Shown here piece by piece: positions 9,921 through 19,338 of a DNA stretch of 64,000 nt (the first letter of the stretch is position 1; each line of letters opens with the position of its first letter). Under the pieces are notes generated by a model. The model made no database searches. It saw only the letters and a list, made by a program, of their open reading frames with translations, and was not told the origin of the DNA. The stretch lies in the NCBI RefSeq assembly GCF_000332455.1, contig NZ_AOGY02000051.1, positions 248,001-312,000 of the forward strand, given 5' to 3'. The DNA comes from Leptospira vanthielii serovar Holland str. Waz Holland = ATCC 700522 (GTDB lineage Bacteria > Spirochaetota > Leptospiria > Leptospirales > Leptospiraceae). The translations under genes were made by a program, and so were the position numbers.

Positions 9921-10952
9921 TTATGTTTGCCTCGTCATATTAATGTACCAAGGCATGGCCTCTTCTAATCCCTGTTCTACTTTATATGTAGGGTGGTATC
10001 CCAATCTAATAGAAGCTTTATCTATACTTGCTTGGGAATGCTTTACATCACCTTTTCTAAAATCCCTGTAAATAGGATTTTTTTGATATTCGATACCATT
10101 TCTAGATAAGACATTTTTGATAAAATTAAAAAGCTGATTTAAACTAGTTCTGTCTGACAGCGCAATGTTATAAATTTGATTTTGATTATTCACATCCGAG
10201 GTTGCAGCAAGAATATTTGCCTGAATAACATTCTCTATATAGCAAAAATCCCTACTTGTCTCACCATCACCGTTAATATAAATTTCTTCATTTTTAATCA
10301 TGGACTGAATCCATTTTGGGATGACGGCCGCATAAACACCATCCGGATCTTGCCTTTTTCCAAACACATTGAAATATCTCAAACCGATAGAATTAAAACC
10401 ATAACATCGAGCGAATACATCCGCATATAGTTCATTTACATATTTCGTAACAGCATAAGGTGATAACGGTTTCCCTATTGTATCCTCTATTTTTGGTAAA
10501 CCAGGATGATCTCCATAAGTTGAACTTGATGCTGCATAAGTGAAACTCTTGATATTAGCATCTTTTGCCGCAACCAGAATGTTAAGAAACCCCCCTATGT
10601 TTGTATTATTTGATGAAATCGGATCATTTATGGAACGCGGAACTGAACCGAGTGCTGCTTGATGCAGAATAAAATCAGCTCCACTACAAATATTCCTACA
10701 AGTATCAAAATTTCGAATATCCCCTTCTATGAATTTGAAGTTATTCCATTGAGAGTCAGTTACCAATGTTTTCACTTCCTCGAGGTTTTTTATATTTCCA
10801 GTTTCAAAATTATCAATCCCTAATACATTTTGATTTAACTTCAATAAAGCTTCAAGTAGATTTGAACCAATGAATCCTGCTACTCCAGTAATAAGCCATT
10901 TATGGGGATTGTGAATTAAATTGTTTAGAGTTTCATTGTATTTATTATACAT
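9921..10952 (-). CDS. tviC: UDP-N-acetylglucosamine(-uronic acid) 4-epimerase, TviC/WbpP-type
   Basis: 343-residue extended SDR. Visible motifs are [19 protein letters not shown] for NAD binding, [18 protein letters not shown], which is typical of WbpP/TviC, and [12 protein letters not shown] as the catalytic Tyr/Lys. It interconverts UDP-GlcNAc and UDP-GalNAc or their uronic acids. The short N-terminal extension before the Rossmann strand is also common in this subgroup. Six bp separate it from the AsnB gene. Confidence 0.9.
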   Translation of the reverse strand: MYNKYNETLNNLIHNPHKWLITGVAGFIGSNLLEALLKLNQNVLGIDNFETGNIKNLEEVKTLVTDSQWNNFKFIEGDIRNFDTCRNICSGADFILHQAALGSVPRSINDPISSNNTNIGGFLNILVAAKDANIKSFTYAASSSTYGDHPGLPKIEDTIGKPLSPYAVTKYVNELYADVFARCYGFNSIGLRYFNVFGKRQDPDGVYAAVIPKWIQSMIKNEEIYINGDGETSRDFCYIENVIQANILAATSDVNNQNQIYNIALSDRTSLNQLFNFIKNVLSRNGIEYQKNPIYRDFRKGDVKHSQASIDKASIRLGYHPTYKVEQGLEEAMPWYINMTRQT

Positions 10953-11036
10953 TTATTTTTGGACCTGCAAAAAGATATAAAGTTATTTGTGTTATCTTTT
11001 TGGTTTATGTGATTAGATTTCTATTTCCAATCTGAA

Positions 11037-11903
11037 TTATTTCAATATACTTTGATAGAAGACTTTTATTAAATCCAGCAGTGAACCTTTGGAAAAAAAA
11101 TATGATAGTGCTCGAATTATAAATAGCCTACGAAATAAAAATAGTATATATAAAGTATGCCATCTCAACTTAGCATCAGGATATTCACCTTCGATCTTCA
11201 AATTTTCGATAATATCTAAAGCTTCTATATAATTTAGTTCTGCTTGTTTGATTGTTATATTTCTATCATGTAATCGATAAAAAATTAGTGTTTCCTGAAT
11301 TGCATATATAGGAAATATCCGAGCTATTTTAATAAATATTTCATAATCTTCAGCTTGTTTGTATTTATTTGAAATACCTCCAACCAAAAAGTATGTTTCT
11401 TTGTATATTAATCCTGCCGACAAAGGGATAAAGTTATCTTTCAGTAATTCAAGAAAGATTTCCCCTGAAGGCAATACCTGCTTTTCATACTTTTTATTCA
11501 TTCTCTTGATATTAATTGTATGGGTCTCAGAAATCAATTTCATTTTTCCGTAAATAACACTTTTGCTGTTGTATTCATTTGCTACCCAAATCTGCCTCTC
11601 TAACTTCTCTGGCAACCAAATATCATCACAATCCAAGAAACCAATCCATTCACCACTAACCTTCATTACGGCTAGATTCCTCGCCTCACCTAGGGTAGTA
11701 TGTTCAGGTGCATAAAAATATTGACATCGCTTGTCCTTATAGCTTTTAAAGATTTCTGCACTCTCATCTGTGGATTGATTGTCCCAAAATATGATTTCCC
11801 AATTAGAGTAAGTCTGTGCAAAAACTGAATCGATAGCTTCCTTTAAGTAGGTTGCACTGTTGTAACAGTTCATAATTATACTAATTAACGGTTTTTGATT
11901 CAT
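11037..11903 (-). CDS. Glycosyltransferase family 2
   Basis: 288-residue GT-A fold inverting transferase. ISIIMNCYNSATYLKEAIDS is the N-terminal nucleotide-binding strand, EIIFWDNQSTDES the donor site, and GFLDCDDIWLPEKL the DxD-like metal motif. The C-terminal part is hydrophobic-basic (FLFRRLFIIRALSYFF), probably membrane-associated. It likely adds one residue of the O-unit; donor unknown. It is noticeably richer in A+T than the neighbouring TviC and AsnB genes and is flanked by 84- and 74-bp gaps. Confidence 0.85.
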   Translation of the reverse strand: MNQKPLISIIMNCYNSATYLKEAIDSVFAQTYSNWEIIFWDNQSTDESAEIFKSYKDKRCQYFYAPEHTTLGEARNLAVMKVSGEWIGFLDCDDIWLPEKLERQIWVANEYNSKSVIYGKMKLISETHTINIKRMNKKYEKQVLPSGEIFLELLKDNFIPLSAGLIYKETYFLVGGISNKYKQAEDYEIFIKIARIFPIYAIQETLIFYRLHDRNITIKQAELNYIEALDIIENLKIEGEYPDAKLRWHTLYILFLFRRLFIIRALSYFFSKGSLLDLIKVFYQSILK

Positions 11904-11977
11904 GCCTAAAAAATCCAGCTATTTCAAGTATATCCACTAACACTAAATTGACATTAGAGTCATTCAATGGAGTCATC

Positions 11978-13102
11978 TTAAACATCTATTAGTTGCCCTA
12001 ATTCTGTGCACACAAACCTAACATCCTCTTCAGAGAGATCATAATGCAATGGCAGTGTCAAAAGTTCGCTATAAATTTTATCTGTTACAGGCAAATATTG
12101 AGTTCCATTAGCTTTATAAAAAGAGAGCCAATGGTTGGGTTGATAATGCAAACCAGTTTGAATTCCTCTTTCGAGTAAATTCTTGCGTAGTTCATCTCGA
12201 TTTCTTACATTTTGCAATCGAATCGGATATATATGAGGAACAATTTCATCGTAGTTTCGATTAAAAATTTTTACATTTTTTACTTCTCTCAAGAGAGTAT
12301 CATAAAGCTTGGCGAGGCTTTGTCTCTTTTGAGCCATCTCTGGGAAGCGTTTCAACTGTTCGATACCAATTGCCGCCATAATATTACTCATATGGTAGCG
12401 CCACCCTTGTTCCGTAACATCGAATTCCCAGCTTCTTTCACCTGAATACCTTTTGTTAGTATCATTTTCAACACCCAATAGTCGAAGATCACTTATACGA
12501 TTGAGAACATTTTTATCAGACGTTACTACACATCCACCTTCACCGGATGTAATGTTTTTGATACCATCGAAGCTAAAACAAACAATATCACCAAAAGAAC
12601 CGACCTTCTTGCTATTGTAGGTTGTGCCGAATGCATGTGCTGCATCTTCAATGATTCGAAGATTGTATCTTTTGGCAAATTCATAAATAGCGTCAAGATT
12701 CCCAGGTTGACCGCCATAGTGAACCGGCATAATTGCTTTTGTATTTTTTGTAATTCTTCTTTCCGCATCTTTAATATCTATAGAACAGAATTCTTCTTCC
12801 ACATCACAAGAAATTGGTTTTGCACCCGTAGCGGATATAGCTTGAAAACTGGCTAGATAAGTCAAAGATTGAACTAATACTTCATCTCCTTGACCTATTC
12901 CACAAGCTTGCAACGCAAGTTGCAATGCTGCCGTTCCCGTATTGATACAAACTGTATCTCTTCCAAAATATTCACCTAAGAGGTTTTCAAATTCCTGGGT
13001 CTCAGCACCCATTCCGAGGAATTCTTTATCCAGAACTTTAAGAACAGCTTGTTTTTCAGATTCAGACAGGCATGATTTAGACAGACGTATTAGTTTATTC
13101 AT
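11978..13102 (-). CDS. DegT/DnrJ/EryC1/StrS sugar aminotransferase
   Basis: 374-residue PLP-dependent aminotransferase. VCINTGTAALQLALQACG is the phosphate-binding region, IIEDAAHAFG holds the PLP-pyridine Asp, and CFSFDGIKNITSGEGG holds the Schiff-base Lys. It would add an amino group to a keto-deoxy nucleotide sugar. It directly follows RfbF, the cupin and RfbG, which suggests a CDP-4-keto-6-deoxyhexose substrate. Because the catalytic Lys is present it is not an RfbH/E1-type 3-dehydratase, which replaces Lys by His. A perosamine- or WecE-like role on another nucleotide sugar is the alternative. Confidence 0.85.
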   Translation of the reverse strand: MNKLIRLSKSCLSESEKQAVLKVLDKEFLGMGAETQEFENLLGEYFGRDTVCINTGTAALQLALQACGIGQGDEVLVQSLTYLASFQAISATGAKPISCDVEEEFCSIDIKDAERRITKNTKAIMPVHYGGQPGNLDAIYEFAKRYNLRIIEDAAHAFGTTYNSKKVGSFGDIVCFSFDGIKNITSGEGGCVVTSDKNVLNRISDLRLLGVENDTNKRYSGERSWEFDVTEQGWRYHMSNIMAAIGIEQLKRFPEMAQKRQSLAKLYDTLLREVKNVKIFNRNYDEIVPHIYPIRLQNVRNRDELRKNLLERGIQTGLHYQPNHWLSFYKANGTQYLPVTDKIYSELLTLPLHYDLSEEDVRFVCTELGQLIDV

Positions 13103-13184
13103 AATTTAAATAAGCAAAAAATTGCAGAACGCATATATATAGATATTTGCGATTCGTAATTTGAGTTAAGCGTTTCCCTTTGCG

Positions 13185-13955
13185 TCAATATTGCACCTTC
13201 CAAGGAGCATTCCCCGAGATCCACAAGTCTTCCAAGTAATCTTTATCTCTTTTCGTATCCATACATTGCCAGAAACCTTCATGCTCATAAGCCATTAATT
13301 CTCCCATTTTTGCCACTAGCTCCAAAGGTTCTTTTTCCAATACTGTGGAATCGCCTGCGATCAATTCAAAAAATTCAGGTTCAATTACGAAATATCCACC
13401 ATTGATCCAACCCCGGGTTGTCTGTGGTTTTTCTTGAAAGCTTTTCACGAGTCCGTCCTGAATATCCAACTCCCCAAACCTAGCCGCTGGATGTACAGCC
13501 GTTACAGTTACCATTTTACCATGCGACTTGTGAAATTCTACCAACGTTTTAATGTTTACATCAGATACTCCATCTCCATAGGTCAGTAAAAATGGTTCAT
13601 TTCCAATAAAATTCTGTAATCTTTTGACACGTCCTCCAGTAAGTGAATTGACCCCCGTGTCAACCAAAGTAATTAGCCAATCAATTGATGTAACAGAATG
13701 ATTCTGAACAGATCCATTGCTAAGATCGACCATAAAATCGGAATTTAAAGATCTATAATTGAGAAAATATTCTTTAACAAATTCGGCTTTGTATCCCAAA
13801 GCAAGGTAAAAATCCTTGTGTCCAAAACTTGCATAAGTATTCATTATATGCCATAAAATAGGCTTTCCACCTATTGTCACCATCGGCTTCGGTATAACGT
13901 CAGTATACTCAGCAAGTCTTGTTCCAAATCCGCCAGCAAGAATTATCGTTTTCAT
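13185..13955 (-). CDS. rfbF: Glucose-1-phosphate cytidylyltransferase
   Basis: 256-residue nucleotidyltransferase making CDP-glucose from CTP and glucose-1-phosphate. KTIILAGGFGTRLAEYTDVIPKPMVTIGG is the signature loop (residues 2-30), and GHKDFYLALGYKAEFVKEYF together with FQEKPQTTRGWINGGYFV match the RfbF/AscA subgroup rather than RmlA. Length is normal. It is placed 31 bp after the RmlC-like cupin gene and two genes from the CDP-glucose dehydratase. Confidence 0.93.
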   Translation of the reverse strand: MKTIILAGGFGTRLAEYTDVIPKPMVTIGGKPILWHIMNTYASFGHKDFYLALGYKAEFVKEYFLNYRSLNSDFMVDLSNGSVQNHSVTSIDWLITLVDTGVNSLTGGRVKRLQNFIGNEPFLLTYGDGVSDVNIKTLVEFHKSHGKMVTVTAVHPAARFGELDIQDGLVKSFQEKPQTTRGWINGGYFVIEPEFFELIAGDSTVLEKEPLELVAKMGELMAYEHEGFWQCMDTKRDKDYLEDLWISGNAPWKVQY

Positions 13956-13986
13956 AAAATTACCTTAAAATCATAAAGAACTTCTT

Positions 13987-14427
13987 TTACCAAATACCTT
14001 CAATCGCATTTAAATCAAGATTCACCGATTCATCTGGTTCGTGAGTTAGATTTGCGAGATTTAAAAGCACGTTCTCTTCTGCCAAACCCTGAAATGAAAC
14101 CCAAAGTTTGGGTGGTATAGTCAGACGGAAGTAGTTATTTCTTGAAAGTGAAATCGCTCCAAATGAATTTATAGTAATGGAACCTTCTCGATCATCATAG
14201 GCAACAAACTTAATTTCACCTTTAATCACTACCAAATTCATTGTCATTTCCAGATGTTTTTTCCATCCCTTTATGACTCCCTGGTTGACTAAAGAAAAAT
14301 AGGCTTCAGCAAAGCCAGAAAACCCAGGGTCACTGTTTTTCATTGCGTGGAAGACATTCCCTTTATTCACAGGAATAATTTTGAGTGGAGTGAGCAAAAC
14401 TCCATCTATCTCATCAATTTTCTTCAT
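13987..14427 (-). CDS. RmlC-like cupin, candidate CDP-4-keto-6-deoxyglucose 3(,5)-epimerase
   Basis: 146 residues, a single small cupin barrel. GVIKGWKKHLEMTMNLVVI followed by KGEIKFVAYDDR aligns by eye with the RmlC-type epimerase core in which a histidine base follows the GxxRG/KG strand, and YFRLTIPPKLWVSFQGL fits the second half. It is shorter than full RmlC (~180). It sits between RfbF and RfbG, so its substrate is most likely the CDP-4-keto-6-deoxyglucose made by RfbG, with a role comparable to AscE. A 3,4-ketoisomerase (FdtA-like) role is also possible. Confidence 0.7.
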   Translation of the reverse strand: MKKIDEIDGVLLTPLKIIPVNKGNVFHAMKNSDPGFSGFAEAYFSLVNQGVIKGWKKHLEMTMNLVVIKGEIKFVAYDDREGSITINSFGAISLSRNNYFRLTIPPKLWVSFQGLAEENVLLNLANLTHEPDESVNLDLNAIEGIW

Positions 14428-14481
14428 TCAAATTTTGAGACATAGTGTTTGAAACCATCTTAATCCAAATTCCTTCCAATT

Positions 14482-15579
14482 TTATTTTGCCCAGAGCAAT
14501 TTCTTTGATTGGGCAATCTTTGTATAATCTTGTATTTGCTTCAGCGTGAAATCATAAGTATTCATAGAGGGTTTATAGTATTCCTTGTACCATTCAGAAG
14601 TCATCTTGATAGTAGTTTCAAAATCCAAAATAGCCTTCCATTTCAAGAAAAATAAAGCTTTATCACAATTGAGTTTCAAGAGACCAGATTCATAGGGACC
14701 ATCATAATCTTTTGAATTATCCTCAAACTTTACCTGATCCCAATGCTTTTTCATTTCCTTAACAAGCTCTAGAACCGTTTGACTATTTTCTGAGGCAGGT
14801 CCGAAATTAAAGGCCTCTCCATGCAACTTAAAATTTTCTTTCAATGCCATTGACAAATTGAGATAACCACTCAATGGTTCAAGAACCAATTGCCAAGGTC
14901 TTGTTGCCATTGGATTCCTAAGTGAGACAACTTCATTCTTTGACCATGCCTTCACACAATCAGGAACAATACGATCATCTGCCCAGTCCCCTCCCCCTAT
15001 CACATTACCAGCTCGACCTATTCCAATTTTTACTAGCGAATCAGAATTATTAAAAAATGACTTAATATATGATTTAATCGCAAGTTCTGCCATTCCTTTT
15101 GAGGAGCTGTAAGGGTCTGGACCTCCAAGAGCATCGGTTTCTCTATAACCCCATACCCACTCCACATTGTCATAACATTTATCACTGGTAATGATTACAG
15201 CAACACATTCTTGAGTTAGGTTCCTGAGACATTCCAAAACATTAATAGTTCCCATTACATTAGTAGAATAGGTCAATAAAGGATCTTGGTAGGAAAACCG
15301 AACCAAAGGTTGAGCAGCTAAATGAAAAAGAAAATCTGGCTTGATAGAATGTATTTTATCCTTTAATGAAATTAAATCCCTAATATCTATTCGAATATCA
15401 TTAATAATTTTTGAAATTTCAAGAGAATCAAAATGTGAAGGATTAGTGGGAACATCCATAGAAATTCCGTAGACATCTGCACCTAATGAATGCAACCATA
15501 CAGATAGCCAAGATCCTTTGAAACCTGTGTGTCCTGTGATGATGACTTTTTTGTTTTGAAAGATGGTGTTTAGTTTCAT
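14482..15579 (-). CDS. rfbG: CDP-glucose 4,6-dehydratase
   Basis: 365-residue extended SDR. VIITGHTGFKGSWLSVWLHS is the glycine-rich loop of the CDP-glucose dehydratase subgroup, LFHLAAQPLVRFSYQDP and ITSDKCYDNVEWVWGYRE are further subgroup signatures, and YSSSKGMAEL carries the catalytic Tyr and Lys. It yields CDP-4-keto-6-deoxy-D-glucose. With RfbF it forms the stem of CDP-dideoxyhexose pathways. No RfbH/E1 or ferredoxin-type reductase partner is seen nearby, so the end product is probably not a classical 3,6-dideoxyhexose. Confidence 0.93.
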   Translation of the reverse strand: MKLNTIFQNKKVIITGHTGFKGSWLSVWLHSLGADVYGISMDVPTNPSHFDSLEISKIINDIRIDIRDLISLKDKIHSIKPDFLFHLAAQPLVRFSYQDPLLTYSTNVMGTINVLECLRNLTQECVAVIITSDKCYDNVEWVWGYRETDALGGPDPYSSSKGMAELAIKSYIKSFFNNSDSLVKIGIGRAGNVIGGGDWADDRIVPDCVKAWSKNEVVSLRNPMATRPWQLVLEPLSGYLNLSMALKENFKLHGEAFNFGPASENSQTVLELVKEMKKHWDQVKFEDNSKDYDGPYESGLLKLNCDKALFFLKWKAILDFETTIKMTSEWYKEYYKPSMNTYDFTLKQIQDYTKIAQSKKLLWAK

Positions 15580-15612
15580 GATAATTTACTAAAGTTTAAA
15601 AAATAGATATAT

Positions 15613-16356
15613 TTATATATTTTTTAGTTTTTCCCCCACAATAAAATAATGTTTTACTCCCCCTGGATAAATAACACCATCCTCGATAAATTGCAAATTC
15701 GATTCTGAAAGTATTTCTCTGTATTCTTCCGGTGTTCTTTGCCAACCCCAAAATTGACCTTTAGAATACAATTTCAGTATGGTCAATATATACTTAATAA
15801 TATTTTTAGTTTTCTGAATCGTGCTCAATTTTAAATCAGAAAAGATCGTTGTTGTGTTCATAATGATAAGTTCGGAATTAGGGTGCATATAATTTTGGAT
15901 ATCATTTAGTATTTCAGCAAGAGTTTCTTTTGGAATAGAATAATCCACATTTGATAAAAAGACTATATTGAAATCATCAATCTGGATTTTATTACCAACA
16001 AAATGTATTTGATTCTTTGGAAGAACATTTTGAATCCATTTCAATGAAACCGAAGCATAATCTTGAACATGAACTTCCAAGGATTTATAGTTTTCATGCA
16101 TTACTTTTTCCATGAAACTTAAACCGGATCCGATGGACAAGACTTTACCTTTGGAGATTCTACCTGCTATCCATTCAGCCAATTCCAACTTGGATTTTTT
16201 CCAATCCTCCTTCAAGTCATCATAAGAAGAGTAGTTTTTAAAGAACTCTTTATAGAAATTTGAATAAAATTCAGAATCAGCGAGCTTATGCGAACTCATT
16301 TTTCCAAAACTCTGAAATGGGATTCCGAACCAATCTTTTTGGTACATTTTTTTCAT
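15613..16356 (-). CDS. Class I SAM methyltransferase-like protein
   Basis: 247 residues. KVLSIGSGLSFMEKVM resembles methyltransferase motif I, and ELIIMNTTTIFSDL lies where motif IV/post-IV strands are expected. The rest is poorly conserved to my eye. The start ATG overlaps the stop of the DegT-like gene by 4 bp, so it is co-translated with that aminotransferase. It could methylate the amino sugar produced nearby. The gene is very AT-rich and belongs with the two genes upstream of it in a 15.6-19.3 kb block that differs from the rest of the locus. Confidence 0.6.
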   Translation of the reverse strand: MKKMYQKDWFGIPFQSFGKMSSHKLADSEFYSNFYKEFFKNYSSYDDLKEDWKKSKLELAEWIAGRISKGKVLSIGSGLSFMEKVMHENYKSLEVHVQDYASVSLKWIQNVLPKNQIHFVGNKIQIDDFNIVFLSNVDYSIPKETLAEILNDIQNYMHPNSELIIMNTTTIFSDLKLSTIQKTKNIIKYILTILKLYSKGQFWGWQRTPEEYREILSESNLQFIEDGVIYPGGVKHYFIVGEKLKNI

Positions 16357-17666
16357 AAACAGTATACTTCTTTAATGGTTTTTTTAAATAGTTTCAACAT
16401 AGTGCCGATTTCATCTTTTCGAATATTGCACGGGATATTGATTATATCTTTGCCTATTGATTCCGAAATACTACAACTTCCATGAATGTAACCAAAATTT
16501 TCCAAGGGTTCTTGTGATGCAATGATTGGTTTTTGAAACCAAAACCAATCCGTGTGAATGAATTTGGACAGAAGATCAGAAAACAAAAACCTATTCTTTT
16601 CAGACCATACAAACCTCAATGGATAGATCGTTAGATTTTTATTAAAATACGCACTGGGAAGAACTTTCTCCATTGGAGAATTTTGGACAATTTTCAGAAT
16701 CTCTTCAAAGATTATATTTCTGAGTTTTAGATTCTCTTTCCATCTATCTATTTCTATCAATCCTAGTATAGCCAACATGAGAGGGAATTTAGCAGGATAA
16801 TAATCAAAGCTACCTCTTTGCGAAGAATAGTCTTCCATTAAAAATGCAGATTCCGATTTAAATATTCTATTCCTTATACTCTCCCAAGATTCAATAGCTA
16901 GAAATTTACCGTAGCTTTTTGAGTTACAAAACTTTCTTTCTAATTTAATTCTTTTAAAAATTGCTTTTTGTTTTCGTATAGGAAGGTCTCGTGCAGAGAA
17001 TTGAATTTCTTTCAGTTTTGTATATAGATCTCTATTCTTTGTATAAACAAAACCACCTATCATTGTATTCAATGGTTTTGAATGATCTGTAGAAAAAATT
17101 GCCGCATCTCCAAAATTTCCGACTGTTATGCCATTAACTTTTGAGCCTAAGGTTAAAGCACAGTCTTCTATTAAAAAAATTCCATTACTTTTCGCATAGT
17201 TTACGATTGGATCGATATCACATGGAATACCAAAGGAATGTTGTGCGACAATCACTTTCGTATATGGAGAAATCACTTTCTGAATCTCGTTTAATGAAGA
17301 TCCGAAGGTATTTGGATCAATATCCGAGAACATTGGTTTCGCACCAATTCGAATCACAGCATTAACCATAACCGAACAATTGGAACCGAGAAGAATTATT
17401 TCATCCCCCGATCCTATATTCAATGATTTGAGTATTGAATAAAATCCCATCCTAGCCGCAGCAAAGGAAATAACATATCCATCACCTATCAAACTTCCCA
17501 TTTCTGTCTCATAGGTATGTATCGTGTTACTATTGGTTTTTCCTATATTATTCTTAATTTCGAGCAGTTCGGATTCCCTTAAATCATCATGTCCCTGAAT
17601 AAAACCGAAATATGGAGATCTAAAATACAATAATGCAATTTTGAAAATTTTCTGAATGATTCTCAT
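16353..17666 (-). CDS. Divergent DegT/DnrJ/EryC1/StrS-family PLP protein
   Basis: 437 residues. VISFAAARMGFYSILKSL corresponds to the N-terminal PLP-phosphate region, LIEDCALTLGSKVNG to the Asp strand, and AAIFSTDHSKPLNTMIGG to the Schiff-base lysine loop. Here the usual GEGG is replaced by MIGG, but the lysine is kept. It is longer than the typical ~375 residues, with an extra C-terminal segment. The protein starts with a hydrophobic/basic stretch rather than the usual short leader. It is probably a sugar aminotransferase with an unusual substrate; a non-catalytic relative cannot be excluded. Confidence 0.7.
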   Translation of the reverse strand: MRIIQKIFKIALLYFRSPYFGFIQGHDDLRESELLEIKNNIGKTNSNTIHTYETEMGSLIGDGYVISFAAARMGFYSILKSLNIGSGDEIILLGSNCSVMVNAVIRIGAKPMFSDIDPNTFGSSLNEIQKVISPYTKVIVAQHSFGIPCDIDPIVNYAKSNGIFLIEDCALTLGSKVNGITVGNFGDAAIFSTDHSKPLNTMIGGFVYTKNRDLYTKLKEIQFSARDLPIRKQKAIFKRIKLERKFCNSKSYGKFLAIESWESIRNRIFKSESAFLMEDYSSQRGSFDYYPAKFPLMLAILGLIEIDRWKENLKLRNIIFEEILKIVQNSPMEKVLPSAYFNKNLTIYPLRFVWSEKNRFLFSDLLSKFIHTDWFWFQKPIIASQEPLENFGYIHGSCSISESIGKDIINIPCNIRKDEIGTMLKLFKKTIKEVYCL

Positions 17667-17670
17667 ACTA

Positions 17671-19338
17671 CTATTGATTCAAAAGATTTTGCCAGAATTT
17701 CCAATCTACCTTGGAATATAGATTATTCTTTCCTGAATATCCAGTTTTTTTCAAATCCTCTACTTTAATATCTAATATTGAATGAATAACTTTGGGTTGA
17801 AAGGAATTCTCTCCCATCAAATAGTCAATATGGTATCCTTGGTATCTAAATATAGGGATACCCATAGAATAAGCCTCGGAACCAGAACTACTGGAACAGT
17901 AAACAATTCCATCCGAGATATCATATAAATTCTTAGCTGTATCCTTGTAATGGAAAGAATTAGAATTTAGTTTTATATGCGAAATATTAGTATTGGGATG
18001 ACTTTTAATTAAAAATTTAAAATATGTTTTTTCAGATTCATCAATAATATGGAAGAGTAGATCGAGTGCCTGGTTTCTAGCTATAGGCAAAAATACTCCA
18101 ATAACGATATTTTCTAGATCAATTGCCTTTGAGTGTCGAATATTTTCCTTGTATCTCAAAGAGCCTCCATCAAATATATTGCAAAAACCTTTGAAATGCT
18201 TCTTTAAATAGTTCTTGTTATCATCGCTATTTGCAATTATAGCATCAGGCAAATCTAAACTCTTCATCTCAAGTTCTGAAGACATGTATGAAAGAAAGTT
18301 TAAACCAATAGCACCATGCTGATATCCATACAATTTGAAATCTGCATTCTTGACTTTTCGTCTCGCCAATAACATTAGCTTTTCCCAAGGTTGGTTTTCA
18401 AAAGGATATACCAAAATACCATTCGCATCCTCGAAAAAATCAATCCAAGCCTCATACTCCAATAAATTCATAATAAAATTAGACTTTGTCAGCTCTTTAA
18501 TTTTTTCAAATTTCCACAAATAATCTATATTCAAATTTTTATAAATTGGATTGATCTTCTCGAAGGAAGGAAACTTAAAAAATAATTTAATGAATTTGAA
18601 GATAGAAAAGTAATTTTGTAACCCTGTAATACTCAGCTGTATAAGATCAAAATATTTCACCAAGGAATAGTTTGCATAGTAGGACAAAAAGACAGTTGTT
18701 CCCTTTGAAAATTTAATACCCTCTAATCCGGTTAAATATTGCTCTTGGAAATTTCCCTTGGAAAAACATCTTTCTTCCAACCAAGTATACAAGAACACCG
18801 AATCTTTTACATCCTTCATTTCAGGATTCATGAGTATTTGCGATGCAACTATTCGAAAAAAAAATCTTCCTCGACTTAAAAACAAAATACAAATATTTTT
18901 TATAAAATCTTTAAATCTCGTAAATAAAAAATTAAAATAACTACTTACTGAAATTTTAAAGTCAAAATTATCATTTAAAAGTTTATATAATCTATAGTCA
19001 TCTACAATCACAACATCACAGATTCCATGCTTTACATAATATTCTGCTGTCAACAAGCCGATTAAATTATCATAGAAATCAGTTTGCAGATTGCTGTGAG
19101 AAGCGATACTTGTAGCATACCAATTCTCAATTTTCTTTTGCTTCGACTTTTGTAAGGCAATATATGAAACAAATTCCTTTCGATTTCTTTTGAATAACAA
19201 ATTTTTAACACGGCTTGAATCAATGTAATACTTGCTACCGCGATAGATTCTCAAAAAATTAAACGACAAACTCAAAACAATAAATCTAGATTTTATTGAG
19301 CTAGTCCTAGGCTTAAACATTAATTCTATTTTTTTCAT
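17671..19338 (-). CDS. Putative surface-carbohydrate transferase, LIC13510-like
   Basis: 555-residue protein with no familiar catalytic signature in its first half. The last third (about residues 330-500) has a GT-B-like look: KLYGYQHGAIGLNFLSYMSS, FLPIARNQALDLLF, IKSHPN, and GIVYCSSSSGSEAYSMGIP, the last resembling the donor-phosphate loop of capsule/Kdo-type transferases. From memory this resembles the Leptospira LIC13510 surface-carbohydrate family; I cannot verify that here. It is 5 bp from the DegT-like gene and is the first gene after a 431-bp gap. Extremely AT-rich. Confidence 0.55.
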   Translation of the reverse strand: MKKIELMFKPRTSSIKSRFIVLSLSFNFLRIYRGSKYYIDSSRVKNLLFKRNRKEFVSYIALQKSKQKKIENWYATSIASHSNLQTDFYDNLIGLLTAEYYVKHGICDVVIVDDYRLYKLLNDNFDFKISVSSYFNFLFTRFKDFIKNICILFLSRGRFFFRIVASQILMNPEMKDVKDSVFLYTWLEERCFSKGNFQEQYLTGLEGIKFSKGTTVFLSYYANYSLVKYFDLIQLSITGLQNYFSIFKFIKLFFKFPSFEKINPIYKNLNIDYLWKFEKIKELTKSNFIMNLLEYEAWIDFFEDANGILVYPFENQPWEKLMLLARRKVKNADFKLYGYQHGAIGLNFLSYMSSELEMKSLDLPDAIIANSDDNKNYLKKHFKGFCNIFDGGSLRYKENIRHSKAIDLENIVIGVFLPIARNQALDLLFHIIDESEKTYFKFLIKSHPNTNISHIKLNSNSFHYKDTAKNLYDISDGIVYCSSSSGSEAYSMGIPIFRYQGYHIDYLMGENSFQPKVIHSILDIKVEDLKKTGYSGKNNLYSKVDWKFWQNLLNQ

